The notes beneath the pieces were generated by a model. That model saw only the letters and a list, made by a program, of their open reading frames with translations. It was not told the DNA's origin and did not search any database. From Alviniconcha marisindica (taxonomy: Eukaryota > Mollusca > Gastropoda > Provannidae): a stretch of 64,000 nucleotides of DNA. Of the stretch, positions 1 to 55,200 are shown in pieces. Position 1 is the stretch's first letter. Each line of letters starts with the position of its first letter. The translations under genes and the position numbers were made by a program. The DNA is taken from NCBI GenBank assembly GCA_018857735.1, contig JABMCL010002457.1, positions 855,001-919,000 of the forward strand. Reading direction: 5' to 3'.

Positions 1-427
1 CTGTCAGTCCTCGGCGTGGAAGGAAAAGTCAGCCATTTTGATGGGTGAATTTTCGGAAGCGACGACGACGTAAACATGGATTTTATTCAGTACACAAAGG
101 ATTGACAGGATCATAATGGTGATCTATTTGAAGACTGGTTTCTTTGGGATGGAGTAGTCCTTATTCTTGTGGATTTACGGTCGGCGTTGAGTTCCAAAGT
201 GTGATAATCCAGCTTCCTGCAGGGCAACTTGCATCAAGTTACAGCCTTAGCGACCTGTTTTTGAGGCCAAGTTCGACGGTATTCGGGTCGCTGGAGCATT
301 GATGCATTGCAAATGTGCTTTGATGGTCAAAGAAAATCCACCTGCAGTTGTTCTGAGTGCAAAGTGACAATACTGATCGTGAAAACGGCAAAAATCGCAG
401 CCTTCGTCGATCAATTATAAATTCAAA
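1..427 (+). promoter_or_regulatory. 5' UTR and possible proximal promoter of the kinase gene
   Basis: No coding exon is seen before ATG 428. The first 70 bases are CpG-containing. The reverse complement of 32-40 reads CAAAATGGC, a match to the YY1 core consensus often found at metazoan start sites. Two short upstream ORFs lie here (41-73 and 76-105, each about 10 codons), which would precede the main start if transcription begins near position 1. No TATA box is evident. The transcription start cannot be placed from sequence alone. Confidence 0.45.
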
Positions 428-44101
<43,674 letters not shown>

Positions 44102-46354
44102 GGGTGGCTGAACGTTTAAAACGTATGTCTTTTTAACTAAAATGCCTGTTAAGAAAAATGCATACCTCCATTTTTTTTGGAGCGGATTTTTGGTGATTGA
44201 GTACAGTGCATCAGCTTTTAGCACGAATGGGCTGTGAGTGGATTGGTGCCAGGGTTGGTGAGTGCAGCGTGAGTGTCTCTCCTCCGTGTTTAGCGTGCAA
44301 CACCACAGCCCCCATTTAAAAGGTGGGGTACAGCAGGCTCGTTCGGCAAATTGCTGCAGTAATTAATCCATGGCCTTTGGTGACTGAGCGTAGAGTTGGT
44401 CCGTGGCTTCAGGTGGGGGGTGTTGTGGTAGCAGAACGCTGGCCCTGTGATGACAGAGTCCCTTGAACTGAGGTGGAGCGACAGATGCGAACTGGCCTCT
44501 CCTGGATGACGGGATGTCTGCCATCATTTTGCAGCCAGGGCAGTTGAAGTGGGCAAGTGTGTGTTGAGTCAGTCACCTGTGGAACCTGAACAGATTGTGA
44601 TTCAGCATTCCCCCCCCCCCAACCGCCCGCCACCTGCCCCCCAAACCATTTTAAGAGAGAGATTGTGCAGCACCTTGGGCTGGGCTGTTTATTCCATTCA
44701 CGAGCCTTACATAGTTGTGCTGCGATGTGTACTTTTTGATTGGCCACCATGAGCTGAGCTGCTTTTTGCACAGCACCATTGGCATTTCCAGGTGGGGTTT
44801 GGTGGTTAGGTTACAACTCTGACAACAAACCTAATCAAGTATGCATGTATTCGCAGAGTCTGTCAGAGTGTTCATCAAGATGGTCTCAGCAGTTTAGCTA
44901 GAAGTGGGGCCCTTCCCGGAGACGAATTACCTAGGTTTTACCGGGAGTCGGGGCACATGCTTAGAATGTTGTGATGTGGTACTTGCACCTCTGCCTGCCC
45001 ACAGGACCAAGGAGTTTGCATTGAAACGAAGGTGCACGTCTGGTGATGCAGGTTGTCGAGCAGGAAGTGGGTTGCAGAGCCCCCGTACTGCGCCGTTTTA
45101 CTGAACGTTCGCTCAGTATGTTCAGGGGAATTTGTGTTCCATCATGCAGAGCGTGCACTAAAATTGTACAGTATCTCCAATGAATGTGTAGGGTTAGGAA
45201 GCCAAGTGACTCACGTCTACTCAGTCCCCCCTCTTGCCCCCCCCCCCCACCCCCCCTTTGTACATATCTGTGTCTTACTGCTTTGCACACCATTAACAAT
45301 CAAAGAGAATCATTCATAGCAGTGTGAAGTGAGTGAATGTGAGCTGTATGGGTGGAATGTTTTTTTCCAGTGGGCTGTTGATAGAAAGCATGTGGTTGTG
45401 CAAGGTGTCATACCCCCCAGGTTACTCCCGTTTACAATTGCTACCTGTAATATGAGAAGTGTTCTTTCACCACATTCTTACTTTCAAGATGAGGAACTAT
45501 TTCATATTTTATTGACAGGGAGGAAGGAGCGTGTGAGAGTAATGCGTGTGGAGGTGAAATGTTCAGTAGAAATTAGTAAACTGTGTTCTTCAGTTTGATT
45601 CTATTGACCGTACAGAGAGCCCTGTAATGCAGGTGGAGAAAAAAATGGGTCTTCTGTTAGATGGGAGCGGCCTCTGCTGCGATTTTGCACGCACCGTTGC
45701 GTTTGTTCCTAGTAAAGACGCTGCGTCAGTGAAATGTTTTCGTACGTTTCCACTCCTGACTGACGCTGGGTGAGTGAGCAGTCTCGTGGCTGATGACCAG
45801 ATGTGCTGCGAGTGTGTCCAGCTCCTTCATTTTTGTCCTGGGTGTGTGCTTCTTCTTGGTCTGGGCATTGAAAGGAGCTTGTGTGATTATTTGCCAGAAC
45901 AGAACTTGTTTCCTGCACATCAACTCACCAGGGAAGTGGGATAATATGATCATACTGCAGTCCCATTGTTGTAGTGACTAGATTCATATTCCTTTCTTCT
46001 TCTTCTTTTTTTCTTTCTTTTCCAGAAACCCGTTCGTTCAGATAGCTTATCAACTTGTTTGTGATTCGGTTTATGACAAATTTGGGTCGTTGTGTATGCA
46101 CTCAGATCTGTCAGTAAGTTTGTTCTGTGATGTTTTAGGGGGTTGGGTGTAGCATTACGTTTAGCAATTTACACACTTTTATTGAACTTTGAAGTCTTGG
46201 TTGTTTATTGCTTAGATTTGAGGGTGTTTACAAATTAATGAGAGCGCTATAATGTATTGTTCATGTATTATTATTTCACGAGACATATGTTTGAAGATGG
46301 ATGTGTACTTGAGGAAATGAGCAAGTGGATAAAAATCTGTGTGTGAGTGTGTGC

Positions 46355-46404
<50 letters not shown>

Positions 46405-49400
46405 ATGCTTGCGTTTGGGTGTGGATGCATGCATTTGTGCAAGAAAGAAGATGAGAAGGGGTGTTCGAAGTCTAAAAATTATGTGACTGCCAGTTGAAAA
46501 TAACTGTATGACAAGTTGGCTCCAACAGAGGTGTACATAAGGGTGGCCAGACATTTGCTGCAATATTTTAATTGTACAGAAAGCACACCAGCCATTTATT
46601 GTTTTACAATTCTTTTTGGCTTGAAACTTAAACTGTAGAGATCATTTGCAGTCTTGCTCGATTTCTGTCAGGTTGAGAAGTCTCTGTTGCATTTGATGAA
46701 ATGTAGTTTCATTATTTTTCATCAGCATATGAAAATCATTTGTATATCTCGTTTGCACCACTTTTTATTTGTGTTTTTTTGTAGTTGTGTCTTCAGATTT
46801 TGTTGCCACTTGCCTGGCTTGTGTGTTGTTTGTGTGTGAGTGCAAAGGGTTAACCGTTGAACAATTCATTACTTTATACATTTGAACAGGTGAAAAATAT
46901 GTGTGTGTACATGCAAGATTTATTTTTCAGTAAATAGGAGAGATGAAAAAAAGAGTGAAACGGGAAAGTAGCTACATGTTGGTATCGTGTGTGTTAGTTG
47001 GCTACAGTACAAACAAAAGAAGAAAGCCTAAATGCCAGGCTTTGAATGGTGGATGTGTGCATGGAAGTGTGTTTTTAACAAGAGTGTTTCTGGCTTTGAC
47101 ATAACGTGTATCATTGTATGGTACATGTGTACGTTTTCCACACTTGGCATACAGACAAGATGGTGCCATTTCTGCTATTCATTACTGCCTGTCAGATGGT
47201 GATGTTTCTGCCAGTCATGGTTGCCTGTTGTTTCAAAGTTCCTGAGCTGTGCAGTTTTCTTGCCTTTTGACTGCTGAATGTTGAAAAAATATAAATAAAA
47301 AAGAGGGAAAACAATGCCACCATCAATAGTAGTCAAGATTAACTGAAAGATGCACCCCCCCCAGACCCCCCTGCACACACACACCCCTTAAAAAAAATTT
47401 TGTTACTGAAGGCTGCAGTAGCCCTAGAGTCTGTGTTCTGTGAGAACACCAAAACTGGAAAGAACCAATATTGAAGATCTGTGCTCTTGTTTACGCTGCA
47501 CTCTCACCTTACTACACAAGCTGGAATGATGTGAAGCAGGTTTGAAGCGTTTTCAGCATGCGACGTGGACGTTATAACAGTAGCTGCCAGTTGGTAATGC
47601 TGAAAATGGGCATTGGCAGAGCACTGAGGGCCATACGCCAGCCAGCATTAAATACACGGATCACCTTTAGCAGTTTACTACAGTCTTTCGCTGCAGACTA
47701 AAGATTTCATCCCAAAAGCACTTGTGTTAGGGGAGGACAACTAATGAATGTGCCTGTCAGTTTCTCCGAGTTTGGTATTGCTAACGATTATTATTACTAC
47801 AAGTATTTGTAAGTGTTGTGAAATACTTTATTTGTTGGTACTTCTTGCCTGGAACACAATGGTGGCAGTAAGGAACAGCAGGAATGACATCTCCAACATC
47901 ATGAACATTGTACCTCCTACCTATGCAGAAAAGACACTTTTGTATCTTGGGAGCCTCATTGTGGTATCAGGGTGCTGCAAGTATTACTTGTGTGTATGAC
48001 CATGTTTTTTGTTTTTTTTAACAATAATTTTTTAACTCGCAGGGGGGTGGGTGTTGGGGTGGAAGAGAAAAATAGTAAGTCTGTGTTGTGGTCTGTGTTC
48101 TGCCAAACATCCTGTGAAAACCCGAGGGCTGTGATTTTTTTTCACATTATGCAATTTCAAACTAAACTGTGGATAGTGGCAGTCCTTGCTCAGTTTTACG
48201 CAGTCATACCAGGGTTGTCGGCCTTGACCAAGGTTTACGGTAGCAGTAGTGCAAAACAAGGTGAAGATTGCGCGCAGAAAATGAAGATTGTGCATTACTT
48301 GGTACAGAAAATGAAGATTGTGCATTACTTGGTACAGAAAATCTGTCGAGTTTTGCATGATGGTAACATCTCTTTAACCATTTATTTCAGTGAGTTTTGA
48401 CCTAATTTCTGAGGTCAGATCAGCGTAGGGAATGTGGAACAGAAACGTGTTGTCTGTGTAAGTTCTTGGGTGGTCAGGTTTACACTTGGTGGGTTAATGA
48501 TTGATCATTGCACATTTGACTGTTAAAGAATACAGAAGAGAACTGTTACAGAGGATTTTGAATGCGAGTCCAATGAGTGAAAAAGAATGCCCTGTTTTTC
48601 GAGTCGTCTTTGCAGCATCCAGCTGTTGACTTTGCAAGTTTTGTCCAAGGTTTCATTTTATTGCATGAACATTTTAGACCCTGCTTGTGAAGTAGGATAA
48701 TAATAATAAAGAAAGTACTACTACTAATTCAAATAAACTTTCCAGGGCCTTTCTTAGTTTCAAGTGATTCACTGTACAGACCAAATGATGACAGTGTCAC
48801 GGAGTAGCTGCCCTTTTCTTGCTGTGACACAGTGTCTGCCAGGTATTTGGTGAAAATGGTGGCTTGGTCATCGGTATGCGTATACCCTGTAGACGTGTGC
48901 CCAGGCTGGTTCATATTGTGGAACTCTTAATTCCGTTCAGCGCAGTCAACATTTCCTCCAGTCTGTTGTTTCTCATCAACTACAAGTGTTATATTTATTG
49001 ATTACCTTATTCATGCAGATTTGACGTGGTCGGTTGTCGTATGTGTGATAATGGAACTTAGTACTGTATAGAAGCAAACCATGTTGTATTTCTTTCTCTG
49101 CTCAGAAGTGAAGCTTGCACTTCCTTCCGTTCAGACATGAACTAAAAAGGTGAAAAAGGTGTGTACATAGGTCCGTAACTTTCATCTTTCTCTCTGTCCC
49201 CAGTCTAACAAGAAGTAATGGAACAACATGTGACCCCCACCCTGATGTACATTGTTTTACTTGGTCATGAACTGTTGATGATTTTCTTCTTGTACGCGTC
49301 ACTGGGTGTGGGCGCTTCGACTCGGTTCGATGGCCACCACTTCTCTCCCCTTGTGATGACATCATGAGCAAAGTTTTAGATGAATGATAGAGAAAAAGTT

Positions 49401-50060
49401 AAAAAAATTGATACAGATAATGCCAACCCAATAAAAAAAAAAAAGAATGAAAAAGAATCGACTTCTGTTGTCTTGTGGAGAGTTGGGACTTTGTGTCAGG
49501 TGTTGGTTGATGTACCTAGAGAATGTGAAAATCCTGAGATTACGATTCTTGTGTGTCAGGTGTTGGTTGATGTACCTAGAGAATGTGAAAATCCTGAGAT
49601 TGCGATTCTTGTGTGTCAGGTGTTGGTTGATGTACCTAGAGAATGTGAAAGTCCTGAGATTGCGATCTTTTTGTGATGCTGGTTTAGCACTGCCTTGGGA
49701 TCCTGGACATTGTGCTCTGATGTCTGGACATGTGGCCCCTCACATGGGACCAGACCACTATTGTAACAGTGGGCAGTTGCCAAGAGGTTTACATTTTAAT
49801 ACTAGACGGGGTAGTATTGAGTTTGGTGTGATCTGTTCGCACAAACTGAGAAGATTGAAGCCAGCCATGCAAACAAGAGGTGCCGGCTTTGCACTCCAAT
49901 ACTACCACGGTATGTGTAGACTGGCAGGACTGATCTGCTCTCCAACACTGCACTCAGGTGGAAATTGACGAGGTACAGCGCTGTGCTGAAGGTAAGGAAT
50001 AACCTGGGTTGCCACATGCTGATCACTCAGAATAAACTTTAAGATTCTTCCAAAACAAAA
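44102..50060 (+). other. 3' UTR and downstream region of par-1
   Basis: No further coding exon recognised. AATAAA occurs at 47294, 48705, 48732, 49430 and 50031 on the + strand, so the 3' UTR end is uncertain. Contents: (TG)n at about 46356-46402, three 28-bp units (about 48265-48345), three 60-bp units (49490-49675), a C-rich stretch near 45237-45256 and unique sequence. The region separates two convergent genes. Confidence 0.5.
49490..49675 (+). repeat. three near-exact 60-bp tandem units
   Basis: Period exactly 60 bp, unit starting TGTGTCAGGTGTTGGTTGAT. A multiple of three keeps open frames through the array, but there is no domain and no splice context. Confidence 0.9.
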
Positions 50061-50556
50061 AGGTCTGAAACAAAGTCAGCTGCTAGCTTTCTGAAGTAAG
50101 ATCCAAGCACATAGAAAGTTATAAAGATAACATTTTAACAGGATATCACAAAATGTGTGCAGATTTGCCCCTGACTTCCTTTAACGCACTTCAGCACCAG
50201 TAACTGAAACTGGATAAAGAGACAGTTGTCATTTGTTTCTTGAAAAAGGGGTTTACCCTGAAAATCTGTGGTGTTTTGTGTTAAAATCTTCTTTTTTTTA
50301 ACCTTTTGTGTGTTTGGTTCTTCCAAAATGCGCAACCACAACACATGGTGCCAACCCCATTAATGTACAGGCTGGTCTCATCCCTCCCAAGAACAAAGAG
50401 AAAATGAGCAGCTGCCTTAGACCTGCACTCTTCAGTCAAACAATGCAGTTTTTTTTTTTATTGGTGCAGTGCCAACCCTTTAATGCTGAGAACATGATGG
50501 CTGTGCTCCAAAAATTACAAAGTAACTCGAGCAGAACTGAGGATTTTTTAATGAAA

Positions 50557-50562
50557 TTTATT
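50557..50562 (-). terminator. candidate poly(A) signal of PNPT1
   Basis: AATAAA on the - strand, the first one found downstream of the PNPT1 stop (about 1.5 kb). A second lies at about 50457. If used, the two convergent genes end about 0.5 kb apart. Confidence 0.35.
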
Positions 50563-51360
50563 TGCACACAAATTGGCACCAACTATGCTTGACAAAGCTT
50601 GCAGTATACGTAATGTAAAAGTAGGGCGCTGACAACTGATTTGAGCCTGAAGCGCACAGTACAAAAACAATAGGGTGAACAAAATATCTACACAACCTAG
50701 GGCACAATTAACCCTACTAATTACATAAACTCACTACTACACTTCATTCAACATCTTTCTCATCACTCCCAATATACACTTATATCCATGTATATACAGC
50801 ATGAACGGGCTCTCCCATATGTCTGCACCCAGTACTGCTATTCTGGCCCAAACGCCTGTATCCGCATTCACAGGCCCAGAATAATTTTTTGCCCCCCCCC
50901 CCCCCCCCCCCCCCAACCATTCAATGTCAATCTCCCCCTGGCCATACACATCTCCCCCAGATACATCCAGCATCGCTTGTCCCTTCCATGCACATCCAGC
51001 ATGTCATTGTCTCCCATATGCACCTCTAGTGTTGCTCATCTCCCCCCAAACGCTCTTCCAATGTCGCTATTCTCACTTCCCCAACAGGCAGTCAGTGCCA
51101 CCGGTCTCTCCTACCTGTCCTATACATACGTCTCTCTCTCTTACAAAACCTGTGTCCAGTGTCTTCAGCATCCTGCTCTTCTGGGCAAAGGTGGCCACCA
51201 AAGTTGCACTTTTGATAATTCCAATTCAGCACAGGCTGGGTTGTATTACATACAAAAAAAAAAAATAAAAAAAAAAATACACTCATAATAATGAATGACT
51301 TGCCTTAAACAACTCTCGTGGTACAAAGGCACCAACCATTCTTAGTCCCTCACTCAAATA

Positions 51361-51459
51361 ACGAACAGTACCAGAACCCTTTTTGTTCGCACCACCACCG
51401 ACTGGAACCACCTCAGTGATGACCAGGTGAAGGCCCCAGTGCTCCAGGACTTCAAATGA
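51361..51459 (+). mobile_element. LINE ORF2 C-terminal remnant
   Basis: The + strand reads TLFVRTTTDWNHLSDDQVKA and PVLQDFK then TGA. The R-T-x-x-DWN-L ... V-x-AP-x-L-x-x-FK pattern is the typical C-terminal end of non-LTR retrotransposon polyproteins. Only this end is present; a 3' tail may extend to about 51660, where the foldback element begins. Confidence 0.6.
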
Positions 51460-51668
51460 GGAATCATCATCCCAAGCACCATCTAATCCGCATGTGCATT
51501 TATACCCGAAGTTGGGTCCGGCGACGTACAAGATCAAGACCAAGAAGGGCTTATCTGGGTATGCAATAAACCACAACAAAATAAAACCCATCAGCGGACT
51601 GTTAGGGTCAGACTGTCCTGTCAGAAATCTGAAGCAGAACGAGGCCCAGAGTGCCTGTGCAGAATTGA

Positions 51669-51866
51669 CACACAAGGGAGCTAATTAGGGTTTGAAATGT
51701 GTAACACAAGTACAACAACAAAGACCTGAGTTGCTTACGGTAACTCTCTGGTGGAGTTTATGCACCTTGTATTTACACGCATGCCAAGTGAGAGTTACCA
51801 TAGGCAACTCGGGTCTTTGTTGTACTTGTGTGACGTATTTCGAACCCTAATTAACTCCCTTGTGGG
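51669..51866. mobile_element. foldback MITE with about 80-bp inverted arms
   Basis: Left arm from CACAAGGGAGCTAATTAGGG to GGTAACTCTC and right arm from GAGAGTTACC to CTAATTAACTCCCTTGTG are reverse complements with few mismatches and about a 40-bp loop. Length near 200 bp, no coding capacity. Sits just beyond the PNPT1 stop codon. Confidence 0.75.
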
Positions 51867-52086
51867 TTTATCCCTGTCAGAACCTTGCTGATGCTGGACA
51901 CAGTAACTCACCACACGCACAAAAACAAATGGAGCAAATCGTCAATGCAACGGGATGGCAAGGGTGGACTTGTCAGGTGGTTATGGCAGACATCTCTTTC
52001 CACAACAGGAAGTGAACGTATAGATAATCCACCTTTAAAATGCAGCTGATGGGGGACAGGCCAGGAAAAGGACGTGGAGGGAGTCC

Positions 52087-52245
52087 TCACGAGTTGGAAG
52101 AGCCCAAGTTGCGTATCACAGAGGTGGCTGGAGCCTGAAGCACCTTGCGGGAGATTCTGATGCGACCGCTGACGGGGTCACGGCCAAAGTACTTGACCGT
52201 GATCTCCTGGCCAGCCTCCAGGTTCAGGGCGCTGGGGTGTTGCAC
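52087..52245 (-). CDS. PNPT1: PNPT1 last exon (S1 domain end, stop)
   Basis: Acceptor ctcttgcag, phase 0. Encodes [24 protein letters not shown] and [19 protein letters not shown] before TGA (52089-52087). Matches the end of animal PNPT1. Confidence 0.95.
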   Translation of the reverse strand: MQHPSALNLEAGQEITVKYFGRDPVSGRIRISRKVLQAPATSVIRNLGSSNS

Positions 52246-55200
52246 CTGCAAGAGACCGGCTCATTTCAGTCTAGACCAATAGGGGTGGCGGACAGCATGA
52301 TGGAAACTGGACCGGCTCACTTCAGTCTAGACCAATAGGGGTGGAGGACAGCATGATGGAAACTGGAAAGGCTCATTTCCATCAAGACCAATAGGGGTGG
52401 CGGACAGCATGATGGAAACTGGACCGGCTCATTTCAGTCTAGACCAATAGGGTTGGCGGACAGCATGATGGAAACTGGACCGGTTCATTTCAGTCTAGAC
52501 CAATAGGGGTGGCGAACAGCATGATGGAAACTGGACCGGTTCATTTCCGTCGAGACCAATAGGGGTGGCGGACAGCATGACGAAAACTGGACCGGCTCAT
52601 TTCCATCTAGACCAATAGGGGTGGCGGACAGCATGAGGAAACTGGACCGATTCATTTCCATCTAGACCAATAGGGGTGGCGGACAGCATGATGGAAGCTG
52701 GACCGGTTCATTTCCGTCGAGACCAATAGGGGTGGTGGACAGCATGATGGAAACTGGACCGGCTCATTTCCATCTAGACCAATATGGTGGACAACATGTT
52801 GGAAACTGAACCAGTTCATTTCAGTCTAGACCAATAGGGGTGGTGGAGAGCATGATGGAAACAAGTCAAGTCACCTCTGGTTCTCAATAAGCATTCAGGA
52901 TAAGAGAAGTACAGTCCCCTGCAAGAATGCCCACAGCAGTGACCACTGCATCAACAGAAGCAAATAAGAGCAGGAGATGGAGACGACAAAGGCTGGGATT
53001 AAGCAATGATCCACAAGAGGAATTGTAACCACTAGTTTCAGACTGCATGTGCTATCCTGTCTCTGTGGTGACAAACATTGGGCACTGTTATACCTGTGGT
53101 GTTGGTTAAGAGATCAAAGCAACACTCTAAAAGACAGCAGCAGCTGCAATGCCAAAACCTGCACGGTTCACCTGTGCAGGAAAATAAGAGTTTGAATGCA
53201 TACACAGAGAAAATCACAGCTATGACTAGAACTTATCAGATCTGCAACATGTTCATCCTAGGCAATGGGCCAGATCTGCAACATGTTCATCCTAGGCAAT
53301 GGGTCAGATCTGCGATATGTTCATCCTAGGCAACAGGCTAGATCTGCAACATGTTCATCCTAGGCAATGGGTCAGATCTGCCATATGTTCATCCTAGGCA
53401 ATGGGCCAGATCTGCAACACGTTCATCCTAGGCAATGGGTCAGATCTGCAACACATTCATCCTAGGCAATGGGTCAGATCTGCCATATGTTCATCCTAGG
53501 CAATGGACCAGATCTGCAACACGTTCATCCTAGGCAATGGGTCAGATCTGCAATATGTTCATCCTAGGCAACGGGTCAGATCTGCAACATGTTCATCCTA
53601 GGCAATGGGTCAGATCTGCAACATGTTCATCCTAGGCAACAGGGGCAGATCTGCAACATGCTCATCCTAGGCAACGGGCCAGATCTGCAACATGTTCATC
53701 CTAGGCAACAGGGGCAGATTTGCAACATGTTCATCCAAGGCAACAGGTCGGTTCTGCAACATGTTCATCCTAGGCAACGGGTCAAATCTGCAACATGTTC
53801 ATCCTAGGCAATGGGTCAGACCTGCCACATGGTCATCCTAGGCAACGGGTCAAATCTGCAACATGTTAATCCTAGGCAACGGGTCATGCTTAGACTGCAG
53901 AAGACGTTACCTTGCGCTGGTCCAGCTGTGAGTTGTGCAACAGGACTGGCTGTAGTTTGGGATGAAGCTCCACCATCACCCCCATATCCCTGTCAACAAA
54001 TCAACAAATGCACAGTACCGTCAACAGCTGGTCAGTGACGTGACTTGAAGAATACAGCTCGCATGATGCTAACATTACCACCCTCACAGACATCCGATCC
54101 CTGTCAGCTAATCAACAAAACAGTGCTAGGCTTGGCAATAATATAATAATAGGGAACTTATAGAGCGCTTTCGGAATCTCAAAGCGCTTTACAACTTTAA
54201 AAAAAAATACAATGCACAAATACCCATAATGATACAAATCAATAGTACACAAGTGTACAAACCATACAAAAAATTAACAAACATCTTTATGCAAAACCTG
54301 GCAAAAACACATGCACACAAAATCTCACGCGCGCGCACACACACACACACACACAGAGGATCGCAATAGAATAAAATTAAAATAAAATAACTTGAATCTC
54401 ATCATCTCTCCCTCCCCCCTCATCCCACAACAAATTAAATCAAGACTGTCTAACCACTCTTGCCTGGTTTGTTTTATGACATACTTTAAGGATGCACTTT
54501 AGGAAGGACTCACCTGATCTCTGTAATCTTGCCTTTGTATATAGCACCAAACTCCAGTTCAGGTTCCTTCTAGAAAGATAGAGAAAAAAGTATTTTGTGA
54601 ATATGCACATGTATGCAATTCCATGATTAAAACCAACTAATTCTGATTCATTCACACAAATCTGTCTCAAAAGAGGTACTTGGGGACTAAAATCCCAGGG
54701 GCTTGGATGAGAGAGAAAGCCTCTGCCTAATGCTGCCCTGTTGTCTCTACCTAAAGCTGCACTGTTGTCTCTACCTAATGCTGCACTGTTGTCTCTACCT
54801 AAAGCTGCACTGTTGTCTCTACCTAATGCTGCACTGTTGTCTCTACCTAAAGCTGCCCTGTTGTCTCTACCTAAAGCTGCACTGTTGTCTCTACCTAATG
54901 CTGCACTGTTGTCTCTACCTAAAGCTGCACTGTTGCCTCTATCTAATGCTGCACTGTTGTCTCTACCTAAAGCTGCACTGTTGCCTCTATCTAACACTGC
55001 ACTGTTGCCTCTACTTAATGCTGCACTGTTGCCTCTACTTAGTGCTGCACTACTGCTTCTACCTAATGCTGCCTCTATCTAACACCTCATTCTTACTGAT
55101 AGGAAGAGATGGGAATAATTTCTGAAGCTGTTGTCCATTAGCCACAGTTGTTACATACAGCTGAACTGAAGCTGAATCAAATCCACTTAACAGATGTGAC

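Larger units (their letters stand above)
50563..52086 (-). other. putative 3' UTR/downstream region of PNPT1
   Basis: No coding exon after the TGA at 52087. Holds a 23-nt poly-C/poly-G run (50892-50914), a LINE remnant (51361-51459, + strand) and a foldback MITE (51669-51866). Whether all of this is transcribed is unknown. Confidence 0.4.

Noticed and set aside
49380..49968. 98- and 173-codon frames after the kinase gene
   Set aside because: Created by three 60-bp repeats; the flanks lack any recognisable protein feature.
54440..55125. Leucine/alanine- or [12 protein letters not shown] repeat proteins
   Set aside because: A 24-bp array is divisible by three, so it stays open in several frames on both strands at once.
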